Shown here one piece after another: positions 14,963-23,974 of a DNA stretch of 64,000 nt. Source of the DNA: DASVWZ01 sp963715675. Lineage in GTDB: Bacteria; Acidobacteriota; Terriglobia; Terriglobales; Acidobacteriaceae. Under the pieces are notes generated by a model. The model ran no database searches. It was not told the DNA's origin and saw only the letters and a list, made by a program, of their open reading frames with translations. The stretch covers positions 434,001-498,000 of the forward strand of contig OY970265.1 in the NCBI GenBank assembly GCA_963715675.1, in the 5' to 3' direction. The position numbers and the translations under genes are program-made. Position 1 is the first letter of the stretch. The number at the start of each line of letters is the position of its first letter.

Positions 14963-16336
14963 ATGAAAAAATCGGCTTTGAACCTAGCTCGCTTGGCGGT
15001 TTTCGCAGCAACCCTGCTGCTCGCCGGTAGCGCTTGGGCTGGAGACACCGTGCTGTACAACTTTGCCTTGCCGCCCGACGGCAACAGCTCCTACAGCACC
15101 CCAATCCATGACAAGTATGGAAATCTCTATGGCACCTCAAGCCAGGGAGGAACCCACGGGTACGGGACGGTTTGGGTGCTTTGCGCGCCCGGCGTTTCGG
15201 GAGCGGACCTGTATCCGTGCACCCCGAGTCTTGCGAACTGGACTGAATTTGTGCTCTACAACTTCAAGGGACTGGCTCCCAACGACGGTGCCAACCCATA
15301 CAGCACTTTGGTTTTCAATGGGCTGTACGGGGGGCGGGCGTTTACCCTTTACGGCACAACCTACAACGGCGGGAACCCCCACTCGTGTTCCGCCAATGGC
15401 GCTTTGGTCGGTTGTGGCACTGTGTTCGAACTCTGCGCGCCATCGAACCATGGAGGTTGTGGCGGCGTCAATGCCTGGAAAGAGAAAGTGCTGCACCGAT
15501 TCCTCGGAGGCAAAGATGGGGCCCATCCCTTCGCGGGCCTGATCACCGATAAGGCCAGCGATCTTTTCGGAACGACGGTGTACGGCGGCGGCCTTGGAAC
15601 CTGCATCCCCAGCGGTAGCACGAACCTGTTCTGCGGCACGGTTTTCAAGCTCAAGGGCCAAAGCCCCTGGAACTTCCCGGAAACCATCGTGCACCGCTTC
15701 AAGGGCGGGACCACCGATGGGGCCAATCCCTACGCCGCCCTGTGCTGCAATACCATCTATACCATTCCGTATCTCTATGGCACGGCTTTGAGCGACGGAG
15801 CCCACAGTGCCGGCGTGGCCTACCGCATAAAGAACGCCGGCGGTTACCCGGAGACCATTCTGTACAACTTCTGCTCGGTTTCAGGCTGCCCCGACGGCGC
15901 GGACCCTTACGCCGACGTGATCTTTGACGGCGCCGGAAACCTCTACAGCACCACCAACCAGGGCGGATCGGGTTACGGCGTCGCCTATGAACTGTCCCCC
16001 GCGGGTCCTCCTTGGACCGAGACCGTGCTCTACAGCTTTCTCGCAACCCCGGATGGGGGCAACCCGGCCGCGGGGTTGCTCTTCGACGCCTCAGGCAATC
16101 TGTATGGCACTACGTTGTACTACGGAACAGGATGTGGCACCTGCGGCACCGTCTACCGACTTGCCCCACCTCTTTGGACTGAAACCATCCTTCAGGACTT
16201 TCTCGGACCCTCCAGCGATGGAGACTATCCTTACGCGGGTGTTACCTTCGACCCACCAGTTTCTGCCACCGAACTGTATGGCACTACCGTGGGAGGAGGA
16301 AGCAATTCGGCCGGTATCGTTTACTCGGTGCCATAG
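14963..16336 (+). CDS. Secreted gloVer-repeat protein (seven repeats)
   Basis: 457 residues with a signal peptide (KKSALNLARL...GSAWA). It contains about seven copies of the gloVer repeat, recognisable by the LYNF start, DGANPY middle and NLYGTT...GTVFEL end. The repeats are predicted to form a beta-propeller-like domain on the cell surface or outside the cell; function is unknown. The family is expanded in Acidobacteriota. The ATG follows GAGGAG by 4-5 bases. A second member lies at 23975-25141. Confidence 0.88.
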   Translation: MKKSALNLARLAVFAATLLLAGSAWAGDTVLYNFALPPDGNSSYSTPIHDKYGNLYGTSSQGGTHGYGTVWVLCAPGVSGADLYPCTPSLANWTEFVLYNFKGLAPNDGANPYSTLVFNGLYGGRAFTLYGTTYNGGNPHSCSANGALVGCGTVFELCAPSNHGGCGGVNAWKEKVLHRFLGGKDGAHPFAGLITDKASDLFGTTVYGGGLGTCIPSGSTNLFCGTVFKLKGQSPWNFPETIVHRFKGGTTDGANPYAALCCNTIYTIPYLYGTALSDGAHSAGVAYRIKNAGGYPETILYNFCSVSGCPDGADPYADVIFDGAGNLYSTTNQGGSGYGVAYELSPAGPPWTETVLYSFLATPDGGNPAAGLLFDASGNLYGTTLYYGTGCGTCGTVYRLAPPLWTETILQDFLGPSSDGDYPYAGVTFDPPVSATELYGTTVGGGSNSAGIVYSVP

Positions 16337-16651
16337 CGGGGCGGCCGCGTTGGCCGAAAGGTTGAACCTTGAGCCTGTGGAATACCAAACTCCTGGGACA
16401 GGCGGTGAAGCAATCCGAGTCATCGCCTGACTCCCCGGAAATCATCCACTTCAACCCAGAGCTGCGGTTCCGGCTTCGGGCAGGACAGAGCAGATCGCGT
16501 CTTGCCCAGTCAGTGGAGATTTCAGAGTGGTGCGCTTCAGATGAAAATCTTTTCACATTGTCGGGATCACGGGAAGCGTGTATATACAGGGTGGCGTGTT
16601 TTGAAACGAGAGATTCGCACTACTATCGCGACGGATCAAGGAGCAAGTGAA
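16337..16651. other. Intergenic gap without recognisable gene
   Basis: 315 bases between the gloVer and S53 genes. I see no credible ORF, repeat or terminator with a T-run. The S53 ribosome-binding site AAGGAG is at about 16639-16644. Confidence 0.4.
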
Positions 16652-17860
16652 ATGAAGAGTTTTTTCGCCGTTTGCATGATCGCCGGGCTTGCATTACTGC
16701 TGGGCGCGTACTCCTTCCCATGTTCCGCTCAGATCGTTCCTGGGTGGGTGAACGGACACAAAATTGTCGTTCCGAAATCCAGCATTCCGCATCCTGGCCG
16801 GATCAGTACGAACTATTTTCTGGTCGGCTCCAACCAGCGTGAGCCCCAGCCTCCTGCCGATGCAGAGACGCCCGCGTCAGTGGCGTGTGTGTACGAATTA
16901 GTGTCCGGGCCAACCGGTTGCCCGATCGCCACCAGCACCAATGTGCCGACCGGCGGCGTGGGTGCCATCGCGATCGTGGACGCCGGCGACTACCCAACTG
17001 CAAAGGCAGACCTGCACGCGTTTTCGAGCTACTTTGGAATCCCCGACGGGGATTTCCAAATCGTCTACGCCGACGGCAAAAAGCCTCCGGTCTATTCCGA
17101 CTGGGAGGTTGAGGAATCATTGGACATCGAGTGGGCCCACGCGATGGCGCCCAAGGCCAAACTGTTTCTGGTCGAGTCCAAGCTGTGCGTGTCCAAGCGG
17201 TGCAATACTGATCCGACCTGGCAGGCCGTCAGAGTGGCGAGCAACCTGGTTGCTCAGAATGGCGGCGGCGTAATCAGCATGAGCTGGGGGGATCCAGAGT
17301 GGCCCCAGGAGCGTCAATTCGACCACTATTTCACCACTCCCGGAGTCGTCTACTTTGCTGGGGCCGGGGATTGGGGCTTGAACTACCCGTTCCACCCTGC
17401 CGCGTCGCCGAATGTGGTTGCGGTCGGCGGCACCTACTTCAACCGGGACAGCAACGGGAACTTTATCTCGGAACAGTACTACACGGGCGGCGGTGGCGGC
17501 GCCATAAGCCCGTACGAGCCCAGGCCGAGCTACCAGAACATCATCAAGGGAATCGTCGGCAGCAAACGTGGATTCCCCGATGTTGCTTCCGATTACTGCT
17601 GCGCGGCGATCTATCTTGAAGGCTGGGGTGAGGTTGGTGGCACGAGTTGGGGTTCCCCAACCTTTGCCGGAATCGTGAATGCCGCCGGCCTGCTGAAAAA
17701 GTCGTCCCACGACGAACTCACCATGATTTACAAGGAGTACGCCAACAAGCAGGAGCATAAGAAGTACTTCTTCGACATCACCCAGGGGGATCCGGCCTGC
17801 GTGGTTGGCTGGGACGAATGCGCCGGAGTCGGCTCTCCGCGGACGTATGGAGGGAAATAG
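16652..17860 (+). CDS. Secreted S53-family (sedolisin/kumamolisin-like) serine-carboxyl peptidase
   Basis: 402 residues with a signal peptide to about residue 26. The four catalytic positions of sedolisins can be seen: Glu154 and Asp158 (EESLD), Asp240 (FAGAGDWG) and Ser332 (GGTSWGSP). Only about 75 residues lie between the signal and the start of the catalytic fold, so the long propeptide usual in this family is missing; some mature bacterial members also lack it. Enzymes of the family work at acid pH, in keeping with acid-soil bacteria. The ATG at 16652 has AAGGAG 8 bases upstream; an in-frame extension upstream has no signal-like character. Confidence 0.87.
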   Translation: MKSFFAVCMIAGLALLLGAYSFPCSAQIVPGWVNGHKIVVPKSSIPHPGRISTNYFLVGSNQREPQPPADAETPASVACVYELVSGPTGCPIATSTNVPTGGVGAIAIVDAGDYPTAKADLHAFSSYFGIPDGDFQIVYADGKKPPVYSDWEVEESLDIEWAHAMAPKAKLFLVESKLCVSKRCNTDPTWQAVRVASNLVAQNGGGVISMSWGDPEWPQERQFDHYFTTPGVVYFAGAGDWGLNYPFHPAASPNVVAVGGTYFNRDSNGNFISEQYYTGGGGGAISPYEPRPSYQNIIKGIVGSKRGFPDVASDYCCAAIYLEGWGEVGGTSWGSPTFAGIVNAAGLLKKSSHDELTMIYKEYANKQEHKKYFFDITQGDPACVVGWDECAGVGSPRTYGGK

Positions 17861-17930
17861 TCTGCAGTGCTCCCCCGGCTGTTTTGCGGAATGGGTTGGC
17901 GTGAACCTGTAATCGCCGAAGGAAGCAGCC

Positions 17931-18761
17931 TTAGCTGCTTTCGTGCACTCGAATCGAGAAGTTAACGGTCATCCGGGCTTTGGTCTCGACCGGTCGTCCG
18001 TTCTGGAGATAGGGCTTGAAGCGCCACTGCCGTACTGCCTGCTCGGCGGCCGTGGTCAGGATGGCCGGGCCGCTGATTACTCGCAAGTTTTCGATGGTGC
18101 CGTCGGCGCTGACCACCGCCTGCAATACTACTGAACCCCACACACTGGAGTGCTGTCCCAGTAAGGGATAGGTCGAATCGACGGGTTGCCGTGGTTCTGC
18201 AACGCTCTCCGAAGAAATCGGCTCACGCTCCGCCGCATTCGTTGGCAGACTCGCCATGGCGACGGCTGGAATGCGGTTCGAATTGCCGGGAATCGCCACT
18301 TTTGCGACGTTGCTTCCGGGATGTAGAGTGCTGTGCGTGTCGCCTGCAACCACTTCGATGACCAGTGGAGGAAGGACAGCCCGGCTGGTAACCACCAGCG
18401 ACGAGTTGGGGCCAGCCGCGCTCTGGTGAAGCGGCTCCGTGACCGCTGGCGCAGTAGAGATCTTCGAAGCAAGGTGGTTCTTGGGGTGCGCAGCCTGTGC
18501 TACGGGCGTCCGGCTGGTTTCGGCAGGTACGGACACCGCATCCGCTGTGGCGACCATTTCCGAGGCATCGTCGGCTTCGAGCGCCTCGTTTGGGCCGAAC
18601 CAGAATCCGCGATCCTTCACCAGGACCACGGCGAGAACAAACAGCAGAAGAGAGAGCGCGATCAGCAACTGGCTCTGTTGCCTGTTCGCGAATCTAGCCG
18701 GAGACACGGCCAACTCCACTCTCGGATTCGTCTCCAACATTCTGTTTGTCTCGATCCGCAT
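17931..18761 (-). CDS. TonB-family energy transducer
   Basis: 276 residues with a short cytoplasmic N terminus, one membrane helix at about residues 30-48, a long low-complexity periplasmic linker, and a C-terminal TonB domain (about 190-276) with GSVVLQAVVSADGTIENLRVISG-like sequence and AVRQWRFKPYLQNGRPV. The linker lacks the classical Pro-Lys repeats. It probably transmits proton-motive force to an outer-membrane receptor encoded elsewhere; no ExbB/ExbD genes are in the window. A 7-bp hairpin (17923-17940) overlaps the stop codon but has no T-run. Confidence 0.82.
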   Translation of the reverse strand: MRIETNRMLETNPRVELAVSPARFANRQQSQLLIALSLLLFVLAVVLVKDRGFWFGPNEALEADDASEMVATADAVSVPAETSRTPVAQAAHPKNHLASKISTAPAVTEPLHQSAAGPNSSLVVTSRAVLPPLVIEVVAGDTHSTLHPGSNVAKVAIPGNSNRIPAVAMASLPTNAAEREPISSESVAEPRQPVDSTYPLLGQHSSVWGSVVLQAVVSADGTIENLRVISGPAILTTAAEQAVRQWRFKPYLQNGRPVETKARMTVNFSIRVHESS

Positions 18762-18987
18762 CTCAGTCCACCCGCTGCCAACCAGCTCTCAACCAAAAGT
18801 AATGATCAGCAAGCACCATTAGATTGCCTCCGTAAACGCGCCGTGACAATGGCACGATCCGGGAATAAGTGGCCCGACAGTGCTATAAGGCTGGTTCTGG
18901 AGCCGGCGGGTCCAAGCGGTGAAAGAGCCCCGATACCGGGACTGGGCACGACCCGCCAACCGGCGCCTTGACCGCACAGTGATTCAC
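18762..18987. other. Intergenic stretch upstream of terminator-like hairpin
   Basis: No gene that I can support. The TonB-like gene promoter should lie in its left part. A GC-rich, self-complementary segment at about 18895-18970 precedes the hairpin at 18988 and could belong to a small transcript, but I cannot name one. Confidence 0.3.
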
Positions 18988-19014
18988 AAACCCGCTACTT
19001 TCAGACGGGTTTTT
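18988..19014 (+). terminator. Rho-independent-like terminator
   Basis: Arms AAACCCG (18988-18994) and CGGGTTT (19006-19012) with an 11-base loop, followed by more T residues. It reads as a terminator on the plus strand, ahead of the secreted protein gene at 19141. Confidence 0.55.
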
Positions 19015-19140
19015 CCTGCAATTGGGCGTACAATGGTGCCGTCGACGGGAGGGGTGTATAAAGCCGTCTTCGCCGCGTATTCTGCTGATCCGGCTGCACC
19101 TCGGCGCCATCGCTCCCCGAAGGCTTTCAGGAGGATTCCC

Positions 19141-19908
19141 ATGAGCAAGACACTCTTCACGCTCACCCTAATCGCATCGCTCGGTCTGTTGGCAGCGGCG
19201 CAGGATAGCAGGGTTTCGCCACCTCTCACCGCGCGGGACAACACTCAGGTCATGTCTGCCCAACCGGGTACTCAGTCGGTGATGAAAATGGGTTCAAGCT
19301 TCCCGCCTTTCTGCCACCCCAAGGTTTGCTTGTACTACGCCGGGGACTTCGACTCGAAGAACCCCAATTCCAACGGCCTGTTCAATGCCAACAACCCCGG
19401 CCAGGATATGGACGGCCAAGTATGGGTGGGCGTAAAGCCGCCTAGGACGGCCACAGTCACGGGCGGTACCTTTAACGAATTCTTTAGTTCCTCCGAATAT
19501 AGCGGAACCAATCCGACTCCATTCCAAACTCAGATCAACATCGTGGAGGGCGCCGGCGGCACGGTCGTCTGCAACACCAGCGGCACTGCCACGATGCAGC
19601 TGTACGGTGATGCCGAATTCGGGTTGGCGCAATACAGCTACACCATCAAGAAGCTGAAGAAAACTTGCAAAATCCAGGCGGGAAGCAAGGGCGCTACCTA
19701 TGTGAACCTGCTTCCGACGTCCAACAACGGTTTTGGCTTCCTGGTGAACGTCGAAGACGCCAAGCCAAGGTACCACCGGGGATGGAAGAACGATCTCGAC
19801 GATTGCTACTTCAACAGCTCCTCCTTCGGATACAGCTACAGCACTTGCATCAGCCAGGGCACCTTTGATGAGTTCTCCATCGCTCTGACCGGCAAGGAGA
19901 AGAGGTAA
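19141..19908 (+). CDS. Secreted protein of unknown function
   Basis: 255 residues with a signal peptide (SKTLFTLTLIASLGLLAAAQ). The mature part contains paired Cys (FCHPKVCLYYAGDF, VVCNTSGT, KTCKI, DDCYF...STC) and aromatic-rich beta-strand-like sequence; I do not recognise a domain. ATG 19141 follows AGGAGG by 6 bases. It sits between other secreted proteins and may be coexpressed with the FG-GAP protein 85 bases downstream. Confidence 0.75.
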   Translation: MSKTLFTLTLIASLGLLAAAQDSRVSPPLTARDNTQVMSAQPGTQSVMKMGSSFPPFCHPKVCLYYAGDFDSKNPNSNGLFNANNPGQDMDGQVWVGVKPPRTATVTGGTFNEFFSSSEYSGTNPTPFQTQINIVEGAGGTVVCNTSGTATMQLYGDAEFGLAQYSYTIKKLKKTCKIQAGSKGATYVNLLPTSNNGFGFLVNVEDAKPRYHRGWKNDLDDCYFNSSSFGYSYSTCISQGTFDEFSIALTGKEKR

Positions 19909-19993
19909 GCGGATCGCGAGAGCTTGCGGGGGCGTTCTTCGAACCGTGTGCACCGGACCGTTACTGTTGGCGGACAACCCCCGGGGGAATGGT

Positions 19994-21313
19994 ATGAGCA
20001 AACTACGAATCTGCGCAATCTTTTTCTTGGCTTCGTTCTTCGTCCTGTCAGTTTGGGTAAACGCTTCTGACCTGCGGAGTGCTCCTCCGATGTCTTCCTG
20101 GGCTCAACTGGCGAAGCTGACTGCTTCTGACGGAAAGGCGGGCGATGACCTCGGGATCTCCATTGCAGTCAGCGGTAACACCGTGGTGGTAGGAGCCCGG
20201 TCCGTGGCCATTGGTTCCAATGAGCAGCAAGGAGCAGCCTATGTCTTCGTGAAAGCCGCCGGCGGTTGGAAGACCATGAGGCAAATCGCCAAACTTACGG
20301 CATCAGACGGGGCATCGTACGATTATTTCGGAAGCTCAGTCGCCATCAGTGGCAACACAATTTTGGTCGGTGCGACCGGGTGGCCGGCAGGAAGCCAACA
20401 GGGCGCAGCCTACGTGTTCACGAAGCCTTCCAAGGGCTGGAAGAACATGACCGAAACCGCCCGCCTTACCTCCACCGATGTCGGCAACAACAACTATTTT
20501 GGTTCTTCCGTCTCGATCGGCGGGGACACGGCGGTCGTCGGCGCTCCCTTTGTCACAGTTGGCAACAACCAGTTCCAGGGCGCGGCGTACGTCTTCGTTA
20601 AACCGGCAAAAGGCTGGCAAACCACTTCGCAGCCCAACGCCACGTTGACTTCGTCCAATGGCAGGTCCGGCGATGGCTTCGGCGATTCCGTTTCCATGTT
20701 GGGCAACGCCATCGTGGCTGGAGCATATAACGCAAATGCCTACCGCGGTGAAGCCTATGTGTTTGCCAAGCCCTCCAGCGGATGGACAAGCACGACGGAA
20801 ACCGCGCGGCTGGCAGCTTCCGATGGACAGCAGAATGACGGGTTTGGCTCCTCCGTCTCCTTCAGCGGCAATGCGATCTTCGTGGGCGCAGTGTGCGCAC
20901 CCGCACAAGGCGGAAATTGTGGCCCCGGGGTTGCCTACGTCTTCGTCAAGCCGCCGAGTGGCTGGGCGGACATGACGCAAACTGCCCGTCTCTCGGCTTC
21001 TGACGGCGCTGCGTTCGACCGTTTCGGCGCCTCGGTATCGATCAGCGGCAGTACCGCGGTGGTGGGAGCGCCTTCCGCAACGATCGGCTCCAACACCTGG
21101 CAAGGCGCAGCTTATGTTTTCATGAAGCCGAAGAGTGGCTGGATCACGACTTCGAAATTCAATGCCAAGCTGAAAGCTTTGCGCGGCGCTGCCGACGACC
21201 TGTTCGCCTCTTCCGTTTCGGCCAGCGGCACAACCGTCATGGCCGGGGCCCCCGGCGCAACCGTCGGCTCCAATCACGGCCAGGGGGCCGGATACGTTTT
21301 CGCCAGGAAGTGA
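19994..21313 (+). CDS. Secreted FG-GAP (integrin-alpha-like) repeat protein
   Basis: 439 residues: a signal peptide, then about seven FG-GAP repeats, each running from a KLTASDG segment through FGSSVAISGNT to VVVGAP and GAAYVFVKP. The repeats are expected to fold into a seven-bladed beta-propeller, outside the cell, with possible Ca2+ binding or adhesion role. Function beyond fold is unknown. The ATG at 19994 starts at the signal peptide; an earlier in-frame ATG does not. Confidence 0.82.
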   Translation: MSKLRICAIFFLASFFVLSVWVNASDLRSAPPMSSWAQLAKLTASDGKAGDDLGISIAVSGNTVVVGARSVAIGSNEQQGAAYVFVKAAGGWKTMRQIAKLTASDGASYDYFGSSVAISGNTILVGATGWPAGSQQGAAYVFTKPSKGWKNMTETARLTSTDVGNNNYFGSSVSIGGDTAVVGAPFVTVGNNQFQGAAYVFVKPAKGWQTTSQPNATLTSSNGRSGDGFGDSVSMLGNAIVAGAYNANAYRGEAYVFAKPSSGWTSTTETARLAASDGQQNDGFGSSVSFSGNAIFVGAVCAPAQGGNCGPGVAYVFVKPPSGWADMTQTARLSASDGAAFDRFGASVSISGSTAVVGAPSATIGSNTWQGAAYVFMKPKSGWITTSKFNAKLKALRGAADDLFASSVSASGTTVMAGAPGATVGSNHGQGAGYVFARK

Positions 21314-21375
21314 TCAACCGTCGCGGTCAAATGGTGTGGCTTGGCGGTCGGGCACGCCAGGGGTTGGAATGAAGC

Positions 21376-21421
21376 TGGAGCCGACGATCGGACTTGAACC
21401 GATGACCTGTCGATTACGAAT
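21376..21421 (-). pseudogene. 3' part of a tRNA-Thr gene: left attachment-site scar of element 1
   Basis: The reverse strand gives the 3' side of a tRNA: half of an anticodon loop (TTCGTAA), the 3' anticodon strand, a perfectly paired T-arm with TTCAAGT loop, acceptor strand and CCA. The D-arm and 5' acceptor are missing and sequence to the right is unrelated. The 19 bases at 21403-21421 are identical to 36714-36732 in the intact tRNA-Thr, while the T-stem differs by compensating changes. This is what integration into a tRNA gene leaves when the element brings a replacement 3' end. Confidence 0.75.
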
Positions 21422-22039
21422 TCTTCCTTCCTGATCCGGACTCACGAAGATTCAGCGAGATAGCCCGGATGGCGCGGGGTCAAACGGGGTCATTCGGCGT
21501 GGGTTGACAGCAAAAAGTGGGCCACAATGTGGGCCAGTGTGACCATCGCGGTACTCACTTAGGGGTTCTGACCCCACCGCCACATGTCCAGTTGCCAACC
21601 CGTCCAAAGGCTTGGACAAAATGGAGTCAACAGACTATCGCCTTTGTAAGTCGCCCTGAATAGACGAATGCTGAAATAACTCAAGCACATCGAAGGCATA
21701 TCTTAAGGGATGCTGGATCACTCCTGGCCCGCTCGTCACGATGGATGGTGATAGGTTTCCTTGCCCGTCATTGTTGAATACCGTAACGTATTCCGCAGTT
21801 CGGCGATTTGAGTACGCCGAGGCGACGGAGTCCCATCCAGGGGCTTATCGCTACCCGGCGAAGCAGTATCCAGTCGCAAGTTGGTAGGAGGTGAGCCGTA
21901 TGGCTCACTCAGTTCGCAACTCGTTGTTATCCGCACTACGTAACGGCGGATTCCGCGTCTCAACGCACGATTCCGGCGGAAATCGTTTCTTCATCCCGTC
22001 TCCGAAACATCATCCCCACTGCCCAGGAGGCAGTTATTT
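21422..22039. other. Left-end intergenic region of element 1
   Basis: About 620 bases with no credible gene; frames are short and without domain similarity. A strong ribosome-binding site (AGGAGG) for the phosphoesterase gene lies near 22026. Confidence 0.4.
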
Positions 22040-23893
22040 ATGAAGCTGATTATTAAAATCGTCATGCCGTTCGCCATGTTCTCCGCAGGGCTGATCCCTG
22101 CCCAAAGTCAACAGAACCTCAACGGCGCGATCCAGCACGTGATCGTCGTCATCCAGGAAAACCGGACGCCTGACAACCTGTTCCACGAGGACACCATGCT
22201 GGTCAACCATGGCGCCGACGTCATCCCAGCCAACCAAACACTCCAGACGGCCTGCAAGAGTGGCCCGGTCAGCATGGCGCCCGTTACGCTCGCCCCCTGC
22301 TGGGACCCTGACCACTCTCACGGCGAATTCCCGGGCAGCAACTACGAGGGAGCATGGACCACCACCTACGACGGGGGCCTAATGGACGGCGCCTGCAACG
22401 TGAAGATAACCGGATTCGGCCCGACCGGCTACTGCACCAAAATCAAGCAACAGGCCCCGCCCTGCTACAACAACAACAGCTGCCCTTACACCTACGCGGA
22501 CAACGTTCCTATCCTCAACGGCCCGGGCGTCCTGCAACCTTACTTCGATATGGCAAACGAATACGGCTTCGCCAACTACGCATTCCAGACCAATCAAGGG
22601 CCGAGCTTCGAGGCGCACCAATTCCTATTCTCCGGAACTTCCGCGCCGACCGACAACCAGAACGACAAAAGCTGCGTCAAGGGGGACGGCAAGCCCTGCT
22701 ATAAGTGGTTCGCCTCGGAGCTGCACACTCCTGGCAGCAACGACAGCCTCTTCGGATGCCCCGACACCAATGGCGACATCGCGGAGGTAGACTCCTCCGA
22801 TTCTCTCAACGACTTCCTTAACGTCTACCAAAAAGGCGTTCCATGCTACAGCCACAACAGCATCGCCGACCTGCTCGATGACAATGGCGTCACGTGGGGC
22901 TATTATCCTCAGGGACCCAACCCCGGCAGCTCGCTATGGACGGCTCCCAACGCCATCTCAAGCATCTGCGGGCTCAGCGGCGGCAAGTGCAACGGCCAAA
23001 TCTGGAACGCCTCCGTGGCCCCATACATACCACCCCCGCCGACCCAGAACCTCATGGCCCCGGTTCTGACCGACATCGCAAACTGCACCCTCCCGAATGT
23101 CAGTTTCGTCATCCCGGACGGATCGTGGTCGGATCACGCGGGAACCAGCGACGGCAGCACTCCGGCGGGCGACTACGGCCCCTCCTGGGTGTCGGCGATA
23201 GTCAATGCCGTCGGTCTGGCGAAGCCGGCCTGTCTGTCCGGAGAAGTGCTCTGGTCCAACACCGTCATCATCGTCGTCTGGGACGATTGGGGAGGCTGGT
23301 ACGACCACGTCCTGCCGTGGCGCTGCGACACCTCCGGGAACTGTAATGGCTACTCCAACGGCGACGGAGGCACCTACGTGTATGGCTTCCGCGTCCCCAT
23401 GCTCGTTATCTCTGCCTATAACAAGCACGCCACCAACAACCCGGACGGCTACACCGGCTACATCTCCGGGGCCTGCGGCCAAGTCGGCCAGCCCAGCTGC
23501 CCGTATTACGGCCCGACCAGCAGCACGAGCCAGTATGTGCACGACTTCGGCAGCATCCTCAACTTCATCGAGTATGCTTTCGGAACCGACGGGAACTTTC
23601 TCAGCCTGCCGGGAAGTCAGAACCTAAACAAGGGGATCAGCCCCGGCTACGCGTATGCCGACGTGCTGGCTCCAGACAGCTACCTCTCCAACAACCCGGG
23701 CTGCCCGCAGCAAGCGGTCTGCCCATACTCGCTCTCGGACTTTTTCGTCACAGGCCCTTGGACGAGCCCGGCGCCGTTCGTGCCGATCACGTCCTACGTC
23801 TACCCACCAGGTGTCTTCGAGAACTGGGGAGTCAACGATGGCAACGTCGCCACCGATCCCGACGCCGATGCCTATGAGACGTCGTTGCAATAG
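22040..23893 (+). CDS. Secreted phosphoesterase (phospholipase C / acid phosphatase superfamily)
   Basis: 617 residues with a signal peptide (to about residue 24). Motifs of the phosphoesterase family PF04185 are clear: QHVIVVIQENRTPDNLF at the N terminus, a substrate-pocket segment GPSFEAHQFLFSGTS, VSFVIPDGSWSDH, and IIVVWDDWGGWYDHV with the metal-binding Asp/His, then RVPMLVISAY. The enzyme hydrolyses phosphate esters outside the cell, with phospholipid or organic phosphate as likely substrate. It lies inside the att boundaries of element 1 and is transcribed toward the satellite genes. Confidence 0.88.
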   Translation: MKLIIKIVMPFAMFSAGLIPAQSQQNLNGAIQHVIVVIQENRTPDNLFHEDTMLVNHGADVIPANQTLQTACKSGPVSMAPVTLAPCWDPDHSHGEFPGSNYEGAWTTTYDGGLMDGACNVKITGFGPTGYCTKIKQQAPPCYNNNSCPYTYADNVPILNGPGVLQPYFDMANEYGFANYAFQTNQGPSFEAHQFLFSGTSAPTDNQNDKSCVKGDGKPCYKWFASELHTPGSNDSLFGCPDTNGDIAEVDSSDSLNDFLNVYQKGVPCYSHNSIADLLDDNGVTWGYYPQGPNPGSSLWTAPNAISSICGLSGGKCNGQIWNASVAPYIPPPPTQNLMAPVLTDIANCTLPNVSFVIPDGSWSDHAGTSDGSTPAGDYGPSWVSAIVNAVGLAKPACLSGEVLWSNTVIIVVWDDWGGWYDHVLPWRCDTSGNCNGYSNGDGGTYVYGFRVPMLVISAYNKHATNNPDGYTGYISGACGQVGQPSCPYYGPTSSTSQYVHDFGSILNFIEYAFGTDGNFLSLPGSQNLNKGISPGYAYADVLAPDSYLSNNPGCPQQAVCPYSLSDFFVTGPWTSPAPFVPITSYVYPPGVFENWGVNDGNVATDPDADAYETSLQ

Positions 23894-23974
23894 GGTCGCT
23901 TCAACGCGCAGCGGCCCGTGCTATGCTAGAAGTACGGGCCGTCGCGCCAACCTTGAGGCAAAAGGAGCCCTCCA

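Noticed and set aside
17898..17940. Sequence GTGAACCTG...GAAGGAAGCAGCC resembling the bacterial SRP RNA core
   Set aside because: It overlaps the stop codon and 3' end of the TonB-like gene, the conserved CAGG before the GGAAGG loop is missing, and no long closing stem is present on either side.
21510..21545. GTGGGCCACAATGTGGGCC, similar to the 3' end of the element 1 integrase
   Set aside because: Match is short, lies on the wrong side of the tRNA fragment for an integrase remnant, and no longer frame supports it.
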